Shown here piece by piece: positions 34,888 to 47,345 of a DNA stretch of 64,000 bases (positions are counted from its first letter, which is position 1; each line of letters starts with the position of its first letter). Under the pieces are notes generated by a model. The model worked only from the letters and a program-made list of their open reading frames with translations. It ran no database searches and was not told where the DNA came from. A program made the position numbers and the translations under genes. Source of the DNA: Amaurobius ferox (Eukaryota > Arthropoda > Arachnida > Araneae > Amaurobiidae); the NCBI GenBank assembly GCA_951213105.1, contig OX578136.1:69549230-69613229 (forward strand). Direction: 5' to 3'.

Positions 34888-36105
34888 TTTAACACTTTAC
34901 AACATAGTTGAAAAGTGTTTATGACTTTGTTCATTCTGTTTGTCTGGCTGTCTATCCGTTAGCACGATAACTGCCGTAAAAATGACTTTATTAAAAATAA
35001 ATTTTAGCCTATTGTTTAGACGGTCTGTAGAATCTATGGGAATATGAATGAATAATATCACCCAATTAATTTCGGGCTGAAACTGGGTTGAAAAAATGAA
35101 ATGCATTGAACCCTATAGGACCTAATTTTTCAGACATTTTTTAAGCGAATTTAAAATTCACAAATTGTTTCGAAAGTTTTAGGAAATATTCAAATTATCC
35201 AATAAAAATATGAAAAAAATTTCAGCAAAATACATTCGGTAGTTTTTGAAATAAAAATTAAAATAATAATTACACCCCTATTATATGAAGAGATCACGTG
35301 ACCCACTTAAAAATATATGGTATCCATTCTGTGTCAAAATCGTAATTATTAAAGTTTTTTAAATTTATATTTAGTGTTGTATCCGTCCTAAAATTGTTTT
35401 ATAGTTGCTTAATTTCAGGATATATATATTCTGAAACAACGTCATTACAATATATTTCTGTTGTATAAGAATTGCTGAATTTCTTTAACACAAAATTATT
35501 TAGATCTGTAAGTCTGAAATATAGCTGATATGAATGAAACATTCATTAATTTTACATATAGAGAACATGCGATTTTATAGTAGATTTTTTCAATGAAATT
35601 GAAAGCATAGAATTAAATTACGTTTAAATCCATGGTTTTAAGTTTTCAAATAAAATAAATTATTGTAGTACTGTAATGAATGAAAGGAATGGAATAAAAG
35701 TATATGGATGAAATATTTATAGCTTTTATATAGAGAGCCAGATGATATATATCCCAATGACGTCATTTGAATAAAGTTTTTTTCTATGAAGTTTTTAGAT
35801 TTCAAATGCAATATATTATTATATTATTGTGATAATTTTAAAAATATTACGGCTAAATGTATCGCATTTTACAGATGTTTAAACTAGGCAACTTGTATTT
35901 CAATGACATCATGTAAATAAATTTCATTTTTTTCAATGAAATGCTAAATTTTCAAATATAATAAATTAATGTACTATTGTGATAATTTTAAAAATATTAC
36001 CACTGAATGTATCGCATTTCAGAGCTGGTTAAATAAAATTGCATTACAGTTGGAAAGTGTTTCATAATCAATGTTTTATGCATTATTGATCTTTCTTGTT
36101 AAGCT
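34888..36105 (-). mobile_element. Hairpin-ended repeat, family 2, copy C
   Basis: A full-length minus-strand copy. The terminal hairpin lies at 34891-34919 with compensated arms (AACACTTTACAAC against GTTGAAAAGTGTT), then a short GTCTGTCTG tract, the GAACCCTATAGG block near 35110, internal tandem units at about 35640-36040, and the 5' end with GGAAAGTGTTTCATAATCAA near 36050-36070 and its stem to 36105. Confidence 0.8.
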
Positions 36106-36400
36106 TATGAAATTTGCATGTTAATTTTAATTCAAATTACATTATTCAAAAACACTCAATAAATGTTTTTCTTCCAGTAACAATATTATAAATTGGTAGT
36201 CTGGGTGTATACGAATTTTTTAGAAACATGATATATTTCATAAATAATCTTTTATCTAATGAAGGCTAGATTATTTTATTTTTTCAATAATTGCATGTTT
36301 TAATCAGTATATTTTTCGTATCTGTCTAATATTGAACAGTTTTGATGACTTTAATATTTGAACCGAAGAATAACTTTTGGATATGGTTTAAGTTTGTATA

Positions 36401-37803
36401 CAGTACTGGACATAGAAAATGCAACACTATGAAATTTAGGGCATATAATTATGTAAATTACAAGAAAAACGCAGTTGGCCGATGTATGCGAATGATCGGA
36501 AATGTCAGTAGGCCACATAATTAGAGTGAGGGATAAAAGGGTTTGAAACGGCAGATGAGGCAACAGTTCTCCCTGTCTGTCGCATACGGAAACAAGTTTT
36601 CTGAGCAGTATTTTGTTTCAGAAGACATGTGTTGTTAAAGAGATGCCAGGCCGACGTTTCAGCATTTGGATAATCATGCGAAGGGATTCATTTTAGTCTT
36701 ACATACGGCTTGGTGGTCGTACCGGCGCATCGCTGCTGAAACACGCATAGAAGCGTCCACTATGCAAAGGATTTGGAGAAGATGGGTTGAAGAAGGGTAT
36801 GTGAATCATCGCAGTGGTACAGGTCCACCCAGATGCACATCAGTACTCGTGGATCGGCGCAATCGAATTCATGCGGTGGAGGACCCCACAAACGACGACT
36901 TTCGACATTCTACAGAATTTGCAGTGTTCATTGGATATTCCAATATCAACGAGAACATTTTCTCGACGATTTACCGAAAGCGGCTTGTACTCAAATTGTC
37001 TTTTACGGAGACTGCCATTGACGACGAGATACCGACGTGAGAGATTGCAATGGTGGCGGCCCGAGCTTCTTGGATGACTGAATGGGACAGGTTAGTTCTC
37101 AGCGATGATCGGTTCCATTTGTCGATTGGCAGTCGCTGTGTGAGAATCTGGAGGTGAAGTGGAAACAGATTCAATCCTGCTGCGATTATTGAACGCCATA
37201 CTGCTCTACAACGCGGCATTATACTTTGGGGTGCAATCGGTTTTGATAGCCAGTTACCTCTGGTTCGTATCAGAGGCATAATACCGGTGCGATGACACGT
37301 GGATGAGGTGCTGCGATCAGTTGTACTGCCCTACCTTCAGCGGTTGCAAAATGCTGTTTTTCAGCAAGATAACGCTCGCGTGCTCACGGCAACCATCCGA
37401 ATACAGGCCTTGCAAAGTATCTAGGTGCTTTCTAGGCCTCTGCTGTCTCCATATATCTCACCTATCGAGCATGTATAGGATCTGATTGACCGTCGTTTTA
37501 CTGCCCTGCACTCGCCTCAAACAGAGGGCGACCTGTAGAGGATGGTTGAAGGCATATGCGCATTCATCCGTCAGGAAACTATTCGCAAGATCATTGTATC
37601 TGTTCCTTGAAGGATTATCGCTTGTATCCCACAAAAATGTGGTCCTACTGCCCACTGATCACCCTGCCTATGTCATTACTGTATTGCATTATCCTTTTGG
37701 AATTAACATAATTTATTTATATATGCCAACTCTGTCTGTGTGTCCTTTAGCATCATACTCTATTCACTCTTTCGTGGTGTTGCATTTTCTATGTTGGGTA
37801 GTG
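36401..37803 (+). mobile_element. Tc1-like transposon, both TIRs present
   Basis: The left TIR at 36401 (CAGTACTGGACATAGAAAAT then GCAACAC) and right TIR at 37777-37803 (GTGTTGCATTTTCTATGTTG then GGTAGTG) are inverted, with TA on both sides. The length of 1403 bp fits a complete Tc1-like element. The two 27-base TIRs differ at a few positions near the tip, and the transposase is dead. Confidence 0.93.
36642..37660 (+). pseudogene. Tc1-like transposase pseudogene
   Basis: Motifs of a Tc1 DDE transposase occur in order. The start ATGCCAGGCC is near 36642. The frame at 36666-37040 holds the second helix-turn-helix (YRRIAAETRIEASTMQRIWR) and a GSGPPR-like GRPR motif. Next come a THDD-like linker, then SDDRFHLS near 37100-37125 (first Asp, normally SDESRF), QQDNAR near 37365-37385 (second Asp) and PIEHV near 37462-37477 (final Glu). 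The Trp after EHV is TAG. At least three frameshifts separate these blocks. All three catalytic acidic positions are recognisable, so inactivation is by frameshift and stop rather than loss of the core. Closest relative in this window: the element at 11437-12785. Confidence 0.88.
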
Positions 37804-37805
37804 TA

Positions 37806-38645
37806 AATTAAAAAATATATATATTCAATTTTGCAATGATAAATTCAGTTTTAAAATTTTTGTATTTCGGATATAAATTTACAATCTTCAAATAAGCCAT
37901 CATTAGGGATTTTTTAGTTTTAAACATTGTAAAAAATAATATATTTAAAATATATGATCTTTCCAAATCCTTTGATGAAAAAATATTTTGAAGCACATCA
38001 AAGAATGCTTAAAAATATTTTTTCTCCTAACTTGTAATATTTTTTCATCAATGTTATTTGCACTATAATGGTGAAAAAATTAATGTCTCTTTCGTCGAAA
38101 CTGAGAAAATAAGTAACATATTCATTCAAGTTATCAAGAATGGTTCAAAATACTTTTAAGTCAAGCAAAATATTTTCGAACGACGCTGAAACTGTTTTCT
38201 GTGATTAATTTCTGTAATTGTTTTCTGTAAGTTAATTTTCTTTAATTGAGTTGAATATTAAGAAATTGATTATCAGCGTAGGAAATCTTTCCGAATCATA
38301 GTCAACTGACAGTTAAATGTAATATACCTCGACATTGTGCTATATCTGTTTCTGTCCTATGTGGAAAAGTTGTAAACGAAAAAACTCTACATTAATTTTT
38401 ACTGTCATGATTTGAAAGTATGTAGTGTACTAGTAAATTCATATAACAACATTTAGCCGTAATTTGACATAGTTTTGAACACTTGTGAGCTAATTTTAAA
38501 TTTTGGTTCTCTATGCAACTTTAAGAAACAGCGTGCTTTTAAATTCTCATGCTATTTACAACTAAGTAATTTACTTTATATTAAATACAGATTTTTAAAA
38601 AAAGTTTGAAACATATTTTTTTAATTTAATTTACAGCAAAGTATA
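37806..38645. other. AT-rich intergenic sequence
   Basis: Nothing recognised. Confidence 0.4.
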
Positions 38646-38649
38646 GATT

Positions 38650-39890
38650 ATATGGTCTCTTCGAAACGGTGGGTAAATATCGTAGAATCCCAGGAATTTT
38701 CCTTTTGGGGCAACTGTGAGAAAACTTACGTATCCTCACATCGAAGTTAGTTGTTTTTTGTGTATAATGAGGATGGTGTTGGATGGTTTTTAGCATTCCT
38801 TTTGATTGGTTGCTGGCTCAGGATAGTCAAGCAATAGTGGCTTATGCAGCAGTCAAATTAGTAACTTGGACAATGGACAAATGGATCATAACGAGGCAAG
38901 CAAAGGGATAGACTTCAAAGAAAGATAAAGTTTGCTGAGATCAAGCTCCATATAAAGATATGGGTTCCAAGTGTCAAGTTCGTGGGGCTCTTCAGAGCCA
39001 TAGTCTAATCAGTGCTGACGAGGTAGAAATAGCGAGATGGCAAGGAGTACTGTCTAGGCTGCATTTCTTTATCACCCCAAGTCTGAACTTTTGAGTTAAA
39101 CCAGTGTGGGTAAATATAATTAGATATATATCGTCTAGTACTGATTCCTAATTGGTGGCTCGCGGAGTACGAGGTCCACTTAACCCATCCAGAGTGTCCA
39201 CGGCGCCCATGGGAAAAATAAAATTTTTTTTTTCCATTACATTTCATGATGACTATCTGTGAGACCAGAAATAGATCTCACACTGCATATTGTGACACAG
39301 CTTTATGCCAGTAATTTATTGTGTCTGAAACAGCGGACAATACTTCCAGTCTGAATGACGCCAGTATTTACAGCAAGTGAATCCAAAGGTCAGATAAAAC
39401 CATAAATTTAGGGGCATCGAGACAGAGAGGTCGAACTTTTGAGAAAATGTGAATTAACGACATTGGATAAAGAGGTTAACCAATTGAGGATATGCTTGTG
39501 CCGTCGTCATGAATGCGGCAAATAGAAGAAAAAGGGGGAGTGACAGTCCTGAGACAAAAGAGCCACAACTTATGACATAAGATAATACTTGTCAATAGAA
39601 GAACGATGGCACTTGGTCAATACAGCACGATGACTAGAGATGTAGCGTGTTCCGTAGATGTTCCAAAATAATGGCTAGGTCTATTGATTTGTGCAGTGTA
39701 ATCAGAAGTACGAGAGGGAGCCAAACACCCAGAGCTAAGGCCAGTACGAGAGACTGATGCAAGCATTATGGTCTATGGTTAAAGCCGAATGCGAAGGTAT
39801 GTGGCCATTAAAAAACTACAGGTATAAAAACATTTAGGCATTTTAATACTGGTCTCATATGGTCTCTTTACGCCGGAACAATAAGAAGAA
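38650..39890. other. GC-richer patch, probably a decayed element
   Basis: Base composition is clearly less AT-rich than on either side, and the patch ends in CGGAACAATAAGAAGAAGAA, like the A-rich tail of a retroposon on the plus strand. Short coding-like pieces are seen, but no reverse transcriptase, endonuclease or transposase motif is secure. A decayed LINE is the best guess. Confidence 0.3.
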
Positions 39891-40189
39891 GAATTGTTGT
39901 AATTAACTAATTTAGTATTTTATGTTTTTAATAAATGTTTTATTGTTAAAGTTAAAGTGATGCAATCAATTTAGTATTATAATAATTAATATTCTTTTAC
40001 AGAACTCGCGCGAAAGATAAATAATTAGAGGGTTAATAGAGGCATACATCGTAATGTACAATTTAATAATGAGTTCTACGAATACGAACAATTTACGACC
40101 ATGTCAATTTAGCAGTAATAATATTCTTTTACAGAATAACTCATTTTGTTTTAGCGCACCACACTTTCGTTGGTAATAGCCGTGGGTGA

Positions 40190-40670
40190 TTCCAAACTGG
40201 AGACATTTTCGGAGTCGACGGAGGAACAATTGCTTCTAGAAGGTGAATATAACATCCATTATCACATGTGTGAATTAGCAGATACTTCTTTGAACAAAAT
40301 CTGAAAAGTTATAGATCAGGAATCCATTTAAATATGGTGATGTACAACTAACAATTATATCTACAGAACAGCAAAATGAACTTATGCACGTGGCTTGTGA
40401 TTGTTCATTGAACAAATATTTCAAAGAATGTAGATTGGAACAATTCTCGGTGAAAGTTGCTCTTATAAACAATAATGTGAAAAAGCTTTGAAACATCTTG
40501 TTCCACATATCTTTGTGAGAAACATTTTCGACATTTTGTTATGAAGACAAAGCATAAAATTCTGATTGACGATGATTCAAATTTGAGAATAAAAGTAGGA
40601 AATAATAAACCGGATGTGGGAGGACTTGTTCGGGACAAAACAATGCATTATTTCCCCGAGTACATTTAGG
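40190..40670 (+). pseudogene. hAT-type transposase C-terminal relic (ZBED/SCAND3-like)
   Basis: Reading with frame changes gives QNELMHVACDCSLNKYFKEC (about 40370-40430), a gap with stops, then TYLCEKHFRHFVMKTKHK and DDSNLRIKVGNNKPDVGGL (about 40507-40625). The T-Y-L-C-E block followed by D-S-N-L-R-I-K is the pattern of the C-terminal hAT dimerisation region in ZBED5/SCAND3-like transposases. The upstream catalytic core and BED finger are not recognised. The relic ends near a stop at 40668. A host gene derived from such a transposase would be intact; this one is not. Confidence 0.6.
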
Positions 40671-40674
40671 ATGA

Positions 40675-42445
40675 GTAGGTTTTAGAAGCGTTATACTTTA
40701 CTTACTTGTAGAATATGTTAGTCAAATTTGATTTACAACTTTTTTAACTTAACATAAGAAAATGAATATTCGACACTGTAAGTACATTTTTCGAGTCTTA
40801 CTATATTTAATCTGCACTATTTGAGGTATATATTGAAATATAATTTTCTATAGCTCATCAAAGCTTATGTCTGAGTACTATTTACTGCGTACTTTAAAGA
40901 GAAGTTATAAAAAATACGTAGCCTGAAATGGCGGGAAGTGGCATTTTGTCTCATTTTACAAGCGGCTAATTGTCACATGTTATTTTGACCTCTGAACATA
41001 TAAGACCATTTCCAAAGTCGGTTGCTAGTACGAAAATGAATCAAAATAATGTTTAATACATGGAACAGCTATTCTAATGAACTCTCCTGTGAAACGAAAA
41101 TTTGAGGAAAGAAAAAAAATCGAGTAAAAGAGCTAAAGAGGAATATGATAAAATTTGCTTCCACTAAATACACAAATTCATTGAAGCAAATCAAGGAGGA
41201 AAATGGAAATGTATTCCTTATGAAAAAGGAGGTGCTGATCGCTATGCCTAGTTTGTCTAGAACCTCATTCTAAGAGTCTTTTGAAAGAAGTTTGGATCAT
41301 GTGTCAAGAATTCAATGGTTGAAGCCATATTGCATTTTAATGGATTAAATAGTGCTTTAATGCATTTTACAAAAAGCTTCAAAATGTATACACAGATCAA
41401 GTAAAGCTTATACGAAACAGATAATAGCATAAATCTCCCTATCAGAAATACACAGTGCAACTTTCAGAAATATTTGTGATAACTGACACGCAGCCAAAAC
41501 AAATTGTCACACATAGATTGTATTTAAAAATTAAAAGTAATTATTTCCACTCATATACGTATTTTGTATTTTTTTTATAATTAGCCAGGAGGTGAAAGCA
41601 CCGAAAAGTGAAGAAAAAGTTTGAGTTTTGAATATAAATCAAACGTGGAAAATTTATGAATAAAAACTGGTACGATTTACCCCGCTCTACCTTATTAAGT
41701 AAACTTTTATCAGATTTCGGGAGATTATGAATGATTCATGTTTACATAAATGGGACCTTTATTAAATTCTAAGAGGAATTGAAATAATGGACTAAAGCAC
41801 ATATATGTCATATTTCTCACTTACAACATGCAGTACTCATTTTGATATCCATTTTCCGCGCATAAACCCTAGCGATATTGCAAGCTAATCCCTGTAGTAT
41901 GGAATTCAATATTGTGTATAACAAGTTAAGAAGAATATGGGGAAAATGGATAAGTTGAGGATGAGGACGTTAGGCCCAAATTTAGGAATGGGGTATTGTA
42001 ATATATTTTACAGTGCAAAGATAGAGTTTAATCAGTGGATACTTTGTCTCTAGAGGGATATGCAAGATTAGAACTTGTTTGCAGGGTTTTCATGACCTTA
42101 TTTCGCATATATTTATAAAACTATTTATTTAAAAAAATTATTTCACTTAGCATGCATGGTTGAAGTCAAGTATCGAAGAAAAGATAATTATAACAGTATA
42201 TCAAAAGATAAAACATTATCAGACCATTCTTAGATAGGTAATTTGATTTCCCGCTTTAACAATGGTCTTTTTAATATTATGCCAGTAACCTACTACTACA
42301 AACAAGACTCAGAGATGAACAAGTTCTGGATAATATCGAAAATTGTAATTTTCATGGGACCCAAAGCTAGGTTTGGGGCAGGTTGAAGCAGTTTTGAAGC
42401 AGATGTTCCATTTCACAAAGAATTACATCGTACAAGATGAAAATA
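40675..42445. other. AT-rich intergenic sequence
   Basis: An A/G-rich patch near 41080-41260 has no recognisable domain. Nothing else is seen. Confidence 0.4.
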
Positions 42446-42448
42446 TGT

Positions 42449-43428
42449 ATAAAACAAATGAAATTTATTCAAATGACGTCATCGAAATATAATACGCCAG
42501 GCTCTCTCTATAAAAGCAGCATTTCATTCATAAACAATTATCCATTCATTTCATTCATCACAAAGTAATTTATTTTATTTAAAAATTTAAGACCATGGAG
42601 GTACAAGTAACTAAACTCTATGCTTAAAACTTCATTGAAGAAATCGTCCTTCTCTCTGTAAAATCAATGAATATTTCATTCATATCAGCTATATTCCAGA
42701 CTCTATGAGCCACATAATTTTGCATTAAAGAAATGCAACAATTCTTATACAACTCATTCTACATATTTTGCTGTTTACATTTTCCGTAAGTGCAAAGTAG
42801 ACTTCGTTGTAGAAATAATCAAATTTGGATGATTATTTAAACTCAAATATATTGTAATTGCGTTGTTTCAGGATGTAGATGCATAGAAAAGCGGTATTAA
42901 GACGGATGCAACACTAAATATGAATTAAAAAGAACTTTAAAAATCGCAATTTTGACACAAGATGGATGCCATATTTTATTTTGAAGTGGTTCATGTGATC
43001 TCTTCATATAATGCTCACGTGATCACGTCATATAAAAGGTGTAATTATTATTTTAATTTTTATTTAAAAAACTGAATATATTTTGCTGAAATCTTTTTTA
43101 TATATTTTATGGTATAATTTAAATATTTCCTAAAACTTTCGAAGCAATTTGTGAATTTTAAATCCGCTTAAAAAATGTTTGAAAAATTAGGTCTCATAGG
43201 GTTCAATGTATTTCATTTTTTCAACCCGGGTTCAATCCAAAACTAATTGGGTGACATTATACCTTTATATTCCCATAGGTTCCACAGACCGTCTGAACAA
43301 CATACTAAAATTGTATTTTGATAAAGTCATTTTTTCGGCAGTTATCGTGCTAACGAACAGCCAGACAGACAGAATGAACAAAGTCATAAACACTTTTCAA
43401 CTTTGTTGAAATGTGTTAAAAACACATC
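42449..43428 (+). mobile_element. Hairpin-ended repeat, family 2, copy D (5' truncated)
   Basis: It begins inside the internal tandem units (TTCAAATGACGTCAT), has a TATA-like CTATAAAAG at 42508-42516, then follows copy A collinearly to the GACAGACAG tract (about 43360) and the terminal hairpin at 43389-43417. Confidence 0.8.
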
Positions 43429-43544
43429 ACCACGATTTCACCACGATTTTCACCACGATTTGAAAAATGAAAGAAAGTCATGTGAGAATCATTTCAATAT
43501 TAGAATAAAATGTAATTGCCTCAATAGCATTGACTGACCAACAT

Positions 43545-44300
43545 GATGCAATTTTATTTAAACATGTCTAAAATGCAATACATTCATCGGTAATATTTTA
43601 AAACTTATCACAGTACTACATTAATTTATTATATTTGAAAACTTAAACCTTCATAGAAAAAAATGAACTCATTCAAATGACGGCATTGAAATATAAATTG
43701 TCTGGTTTAAACATCTCTAAAATGCGATACATTCCTCGGTAATAATTTTAGAATTATCATAATACTACGATAATTTATTACATTTAAAAACTTCGTCGAA
43801 AACAACTGAAATTCATTCAATTGACGCCATAGACAAAATAACACGCATGACTCTCTCTATAAAAGCAGCATTTCATTCATAGACAATTTCTCATTCATTT
43901 CGTTCATCACATACTATAAAAATCTATTTTATTTAAAAATTAAGACCATGGAGCTACAAGTAATTAAACTCTATGTTCAAAACTTCATCAAAAAAAATCG
44001 TCCTTCTCTTTGTAAAATCAATGAATATTTCAATCATATCAATTATGCAGACTCCATGAGCTAAATAATTTTGTGTTAAAGAAATACAACAATTCTAATA
44101 CAACTCATTCTACATATTTTGCTGTTTACATTTTACATAAGTGAAAAATAGGCTTCGTTGTAGAAATAATCAAATTTGGATAAGCATATAAACTCAAATA
44201 TATTGTAATTTCGTTGTTTCAGTATGTAGATGCACAGAATTTAAGCAAAAATAAAGTGGTTTCAGGACGGATACAACACTCAGTATGAATTAAAAATAAC
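43545..44300 (+). mobile_element. Hairpin-ended repeat, family 2, copy E (3' truncated)
   Basis: It starts at ATGCAATTTTATTTAAACAT, which corresponds to copy A from about 8262. It holds two or three tandem units and the TATA-like TATAAAAG at 43858-43865, and stops at 44300 where copies A and D continue. Same orientation as copy D, about 120 bases downstream of it. Confidence 0.8.
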
Positions 44301-44304
44301 TTCC

Positions 44305-45225
44305 TAGCAGTCACCTAACTGACATATACCTACTTTCTTCAAGTGAGTTTTGTATGTTATGGCATCTTGATATTATTCTTCCTATTGTGGCAGATGTTCT
44401 TTACAAATTACTGATTGAAAGTTAATACAAGATGCATTGTCTCTGTATATATTCTTAGACCATTAAAGTTGTAAATACTGTGAGAATAGAATGTATGTAA
44501 ATTTTGTTAGTAGCATTAATTTCAAATTATATTAATAAATAAAATTTCTTCATTCATTTCACTTATACAAATGGGGTTTCACGGTATGTTCTTACAGTGA
44601 TTTGTATGAGATATTAATTGTGTTTACAGTGTTTCTTGTATGTTTGCTGAAGTATGCAATAGTATATGCATTATTAATTTAATAAACAGCCGAAGTAGAT
44701 GGGAAACATAAATTTCAAAGAAAGAGGTGCGCTTTTCATCTTTCAATAACTATTCCATTGAAAACTTCTAATTAGAAAATTTGAAATTCAATAAATAAAT
44801 GTTTTTAACCTTTTGAAGTTGTATTCTTCACTCGAAGTATCACTGAAATTGTTGAAATTGGGAATAAATATCCTTTGAAAAACTGTTTTAAAATGTCTTG
44901 CAAATAGTTTGTAGATATTGTGAAATGAGTTTGACTTTAATATTCTTGAAATAAATGACAGTAAGTTGTTTTAGGTTTTGATGTATATCTTGATCCATCT
45001 CCTTCATGTATTACAGTGCCAGCTGCGGTGCTCGCAGCCAGAGGTCGCTATTTTATTACAGTCACCAAGTCAACGAGAGGGAACTGAAAACTTGGGGGTC
45101 ACTTCTTTAGTATTCTGTGTTTTAACAATAATATTTTAATGAAATTATCAAAAATACATAAAAACTAATTAATTCCAATATAATTTCCGCGGACATTTAT
45201 CCTATATAAACTTTAACATAACTTC
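44305..45225. other. AT-rich intergenic sequence
   Basis: Nothing recognised. A small GC-richer patch at 45010-45110 has no features that could be supported. Confidence 0.4.
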
Positions 45226-45229
45226 GTAT

Positions 45230-46175
45230 ATACATTCTGTTGCAAAAAAAGTATATTCACCCATAAAAAATGGGCTACAACCGTGAAATTCAGTATGAAA
45301 ATGTCGTTTTTAGAGTTATGCAAATGATCGAACTATCAGTGTCAATGTTGTTATTGGGTTCATACAATGTGTATGGGAGCGACGCATCGTACAGCATTTA
45401 AAACGACTGGTGTCCTGACTCACAAGCAAATAAAGCTGTATTTCTTGTTTGATACTGCAAGTTGTGTACAAAGATGCCTTTTATATGTACTCGACGGCGT
45501 TAAGAACAAGTGTCGGATTTGGAGAGATGTCGCAACATAAAAGGAAGCTGGTCGGTCTCTCAGACATACCAGTCGCCATCGGAGTGATATGGTAATAACT
45601 CTGTGTCGGCAACACTGGATCAGAGCAAGAATATATAAACGTAGAATGGTTCAGAACACCTCGAGGAGATAATTGCTCGAGAGTATCGTGAAGTCAAGAG
45701 CGCAACCATGTTCACAATAATGGCGTCACCATCAGGCATTCGAAGGCATTTGCGGTCATCCATGCGTCCTGTATGAAATGATACTATTTGGAGATGACTG
45801 GCAGAAAGTGATATTAGGTGTAGTCTTCCATATGGCTCCTGCCACTGACCTCTCAACATAGGTAAAACCGTCTGTATTGGTGTCGAGCTCGGTCAACCTG
45901 GGCAGTTTTCGACTGGAAGCATGTTGTTTTTAGCGCAAATCCCGTCTCTCTCTCAGTGCTGATGACCGCCGCATACGAAAGTCAAGGAGGACTGCAAGCG
46001 TTCCAATCCATATTTATTGTCGAGCGAAACATGATCATCACACGTGATGTAGAAGTCTGGGGATCCATCGGTTGCGACAGTCGATCTCCTCTAGTTGTTC
46101 TTCAAGTCAATACGATAGTTTCCTTGTATGTCGATGATATTCTGCTGCCAATTGATCTACCTATGTTACCATGAT
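45230..46175 (+). mobile_element. Tc1-like transposon relic, 3' truncated
   Basis: The leader (about 45230-45470) has the GCAAATGATC-type motif and AATAAAGC seen ahead of other Tc1-like transposases. The transposase pseudogene follows and stops at about 46172, before the second Asp block. No right TIR is found, so about the last third of the element is missing. Confidence 0.65.
45473..46172 (+). pseudogene. Tc1-like transposase pseudogene, C-terminus missing
   Basis: From ATGCC at 45473 the translation gives RTRRR, EQVSDLERCRN and, after a frame change, EAGRSLRHTSRHRSDMVITL...WIRARIYKRR, the N-terminal DNA-binding part of a Tc1-type transposase. Further on come HVVFS and SLSVL (about 45920-45960, near the first Asp, which is disrupted), then YFIVER-like IFIVERNMIITRDVEVWGSI and SRSPLVVLQ...YVDDILLPI (46010-46160). 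The QQDN and IEHVW blocks are absent. It belongs to a different Tc1 subfamily from the copies at 11.4 and 36.4 kb, judged from the N-terminus and the VERxxxITR block. Confidence 0.75.
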
Positions 46176-46229
46176 TCTCTGTTGCTTTCAAGGAAAACAG
46201 TCATCATTTTAGTTTTGACTGCAATACAT

Positions 46230-46424
46230 CAGTGATTTTTAAACGGGGCGCTTCGTCATGATAGTCAGGTGTGCCATGGCTGAACGAAAATATTACCTTT
46301 TAATCTAAAAATATTAAATATATAATTGCTTTTGATTTTCGATTGTTTTGCAGTCACAAAGGAGCCGAAAAAATAACGTAGTTGGTCAAAGGCGCCGTGG
46401 ATTCGAAAAGGTTGAAAATCACTG
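46230..46424. mobile_element. Small hAT-type MITE
   Basis: The left end reads CAGTGATTTTTAAACGGGGC and the right end, in complement, CAGTGATTTTCAACCTTTTC. This resembles the CAGTG-NTTTYAACC termini of hAT elements. Flanks CAATACAT and AATATATA are close to but not a perfect 8-base duplication. The 195-bp interior is non-coding. Confidence 0.6.
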
Positions 46425-46429
46425 AATAT

Positions 46430-47345
46430 ATAATAAAAGCACAAAATCTCTTCTTATGAATCTTTGAGTAAATGCTTAATTATTTTAAATATCTGTTTCT
46501 AGTAACTACCTACTATATTAAACGTTACACATGCATTTTATTTTAAGTAATACATATTTGAGAAAAATCCTGTGTATTCATGTCGCAAACAATGTTTTAT
46601 TGATTAAACAGCATCTTTTTTGTTGAGTACTTGGTAATGCAATTGAGGCGCATATTCCAATGTTTTCTATATTTAAAAATAGTCTGATCTTTAATCCAGT
46701 TGAAAATTATATGCTGATAGCACTTTACACAGTAATCTCTGAGGATAACATTGAAAATTGATTACAAAAAGCGATTTTGAAAGAAAAATAAGTTAATGCA
46801 AGACATATAGAAATGATAGAACTATTTCGAATGTACTATTTCAGAAAAAAATATTTTAGTAATGGAATTATTTTATAATAATAGAATCGTGTACATATTT
46901 TAGTATCTGGTATAACATTTTATTTCACTTTGTTCGACAAAGAAATACCTCAAGTGTAAGTAATTCTGAGGAAAATATTGCTAAAATGAGAAAGAACAAT
47001 ACGTAATAAAAATACATTTATTATTTATTATTCCGTTTTCTAACAGTGTAGAAAAAATATAAATATTGTATTTTACTATACTGTAACACCCGTTTCTTTG
47101 CTTGTATGAGCATTTGTCTGTCATTCTATCACGCTCGGCGAAATATTTATCGAAGTACGCCGTAAACTGTGTGTAATATTGCAAACTTGATAATTTTGGT
47201 CTAATGTTACCGAGTTAATAATACTTCAATATCGCTGAAAATTTAGTTTGTTTGATACTCGTCTCTTTGGAGGAATAGTCAATTTAATATTCATGACTTA
47301 AAATGTAGCAAATTCCTCTGCTCGTAAGAGAAGTACATTTTGTTA
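46430..47345. other. AT-rich intergenic sequence with a family 1 fragment
   Basis: At about 47075-47230 a TTTGTCTGTCATTC...CGAAATATTTATCGAAGTACGCC stretch resembles the internal tandem units of family 1 (AACGCTTGGCGAGAAATTTA...TCGCCAACTTG). Otherwise nothing is seen. Confidence 0.45.
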
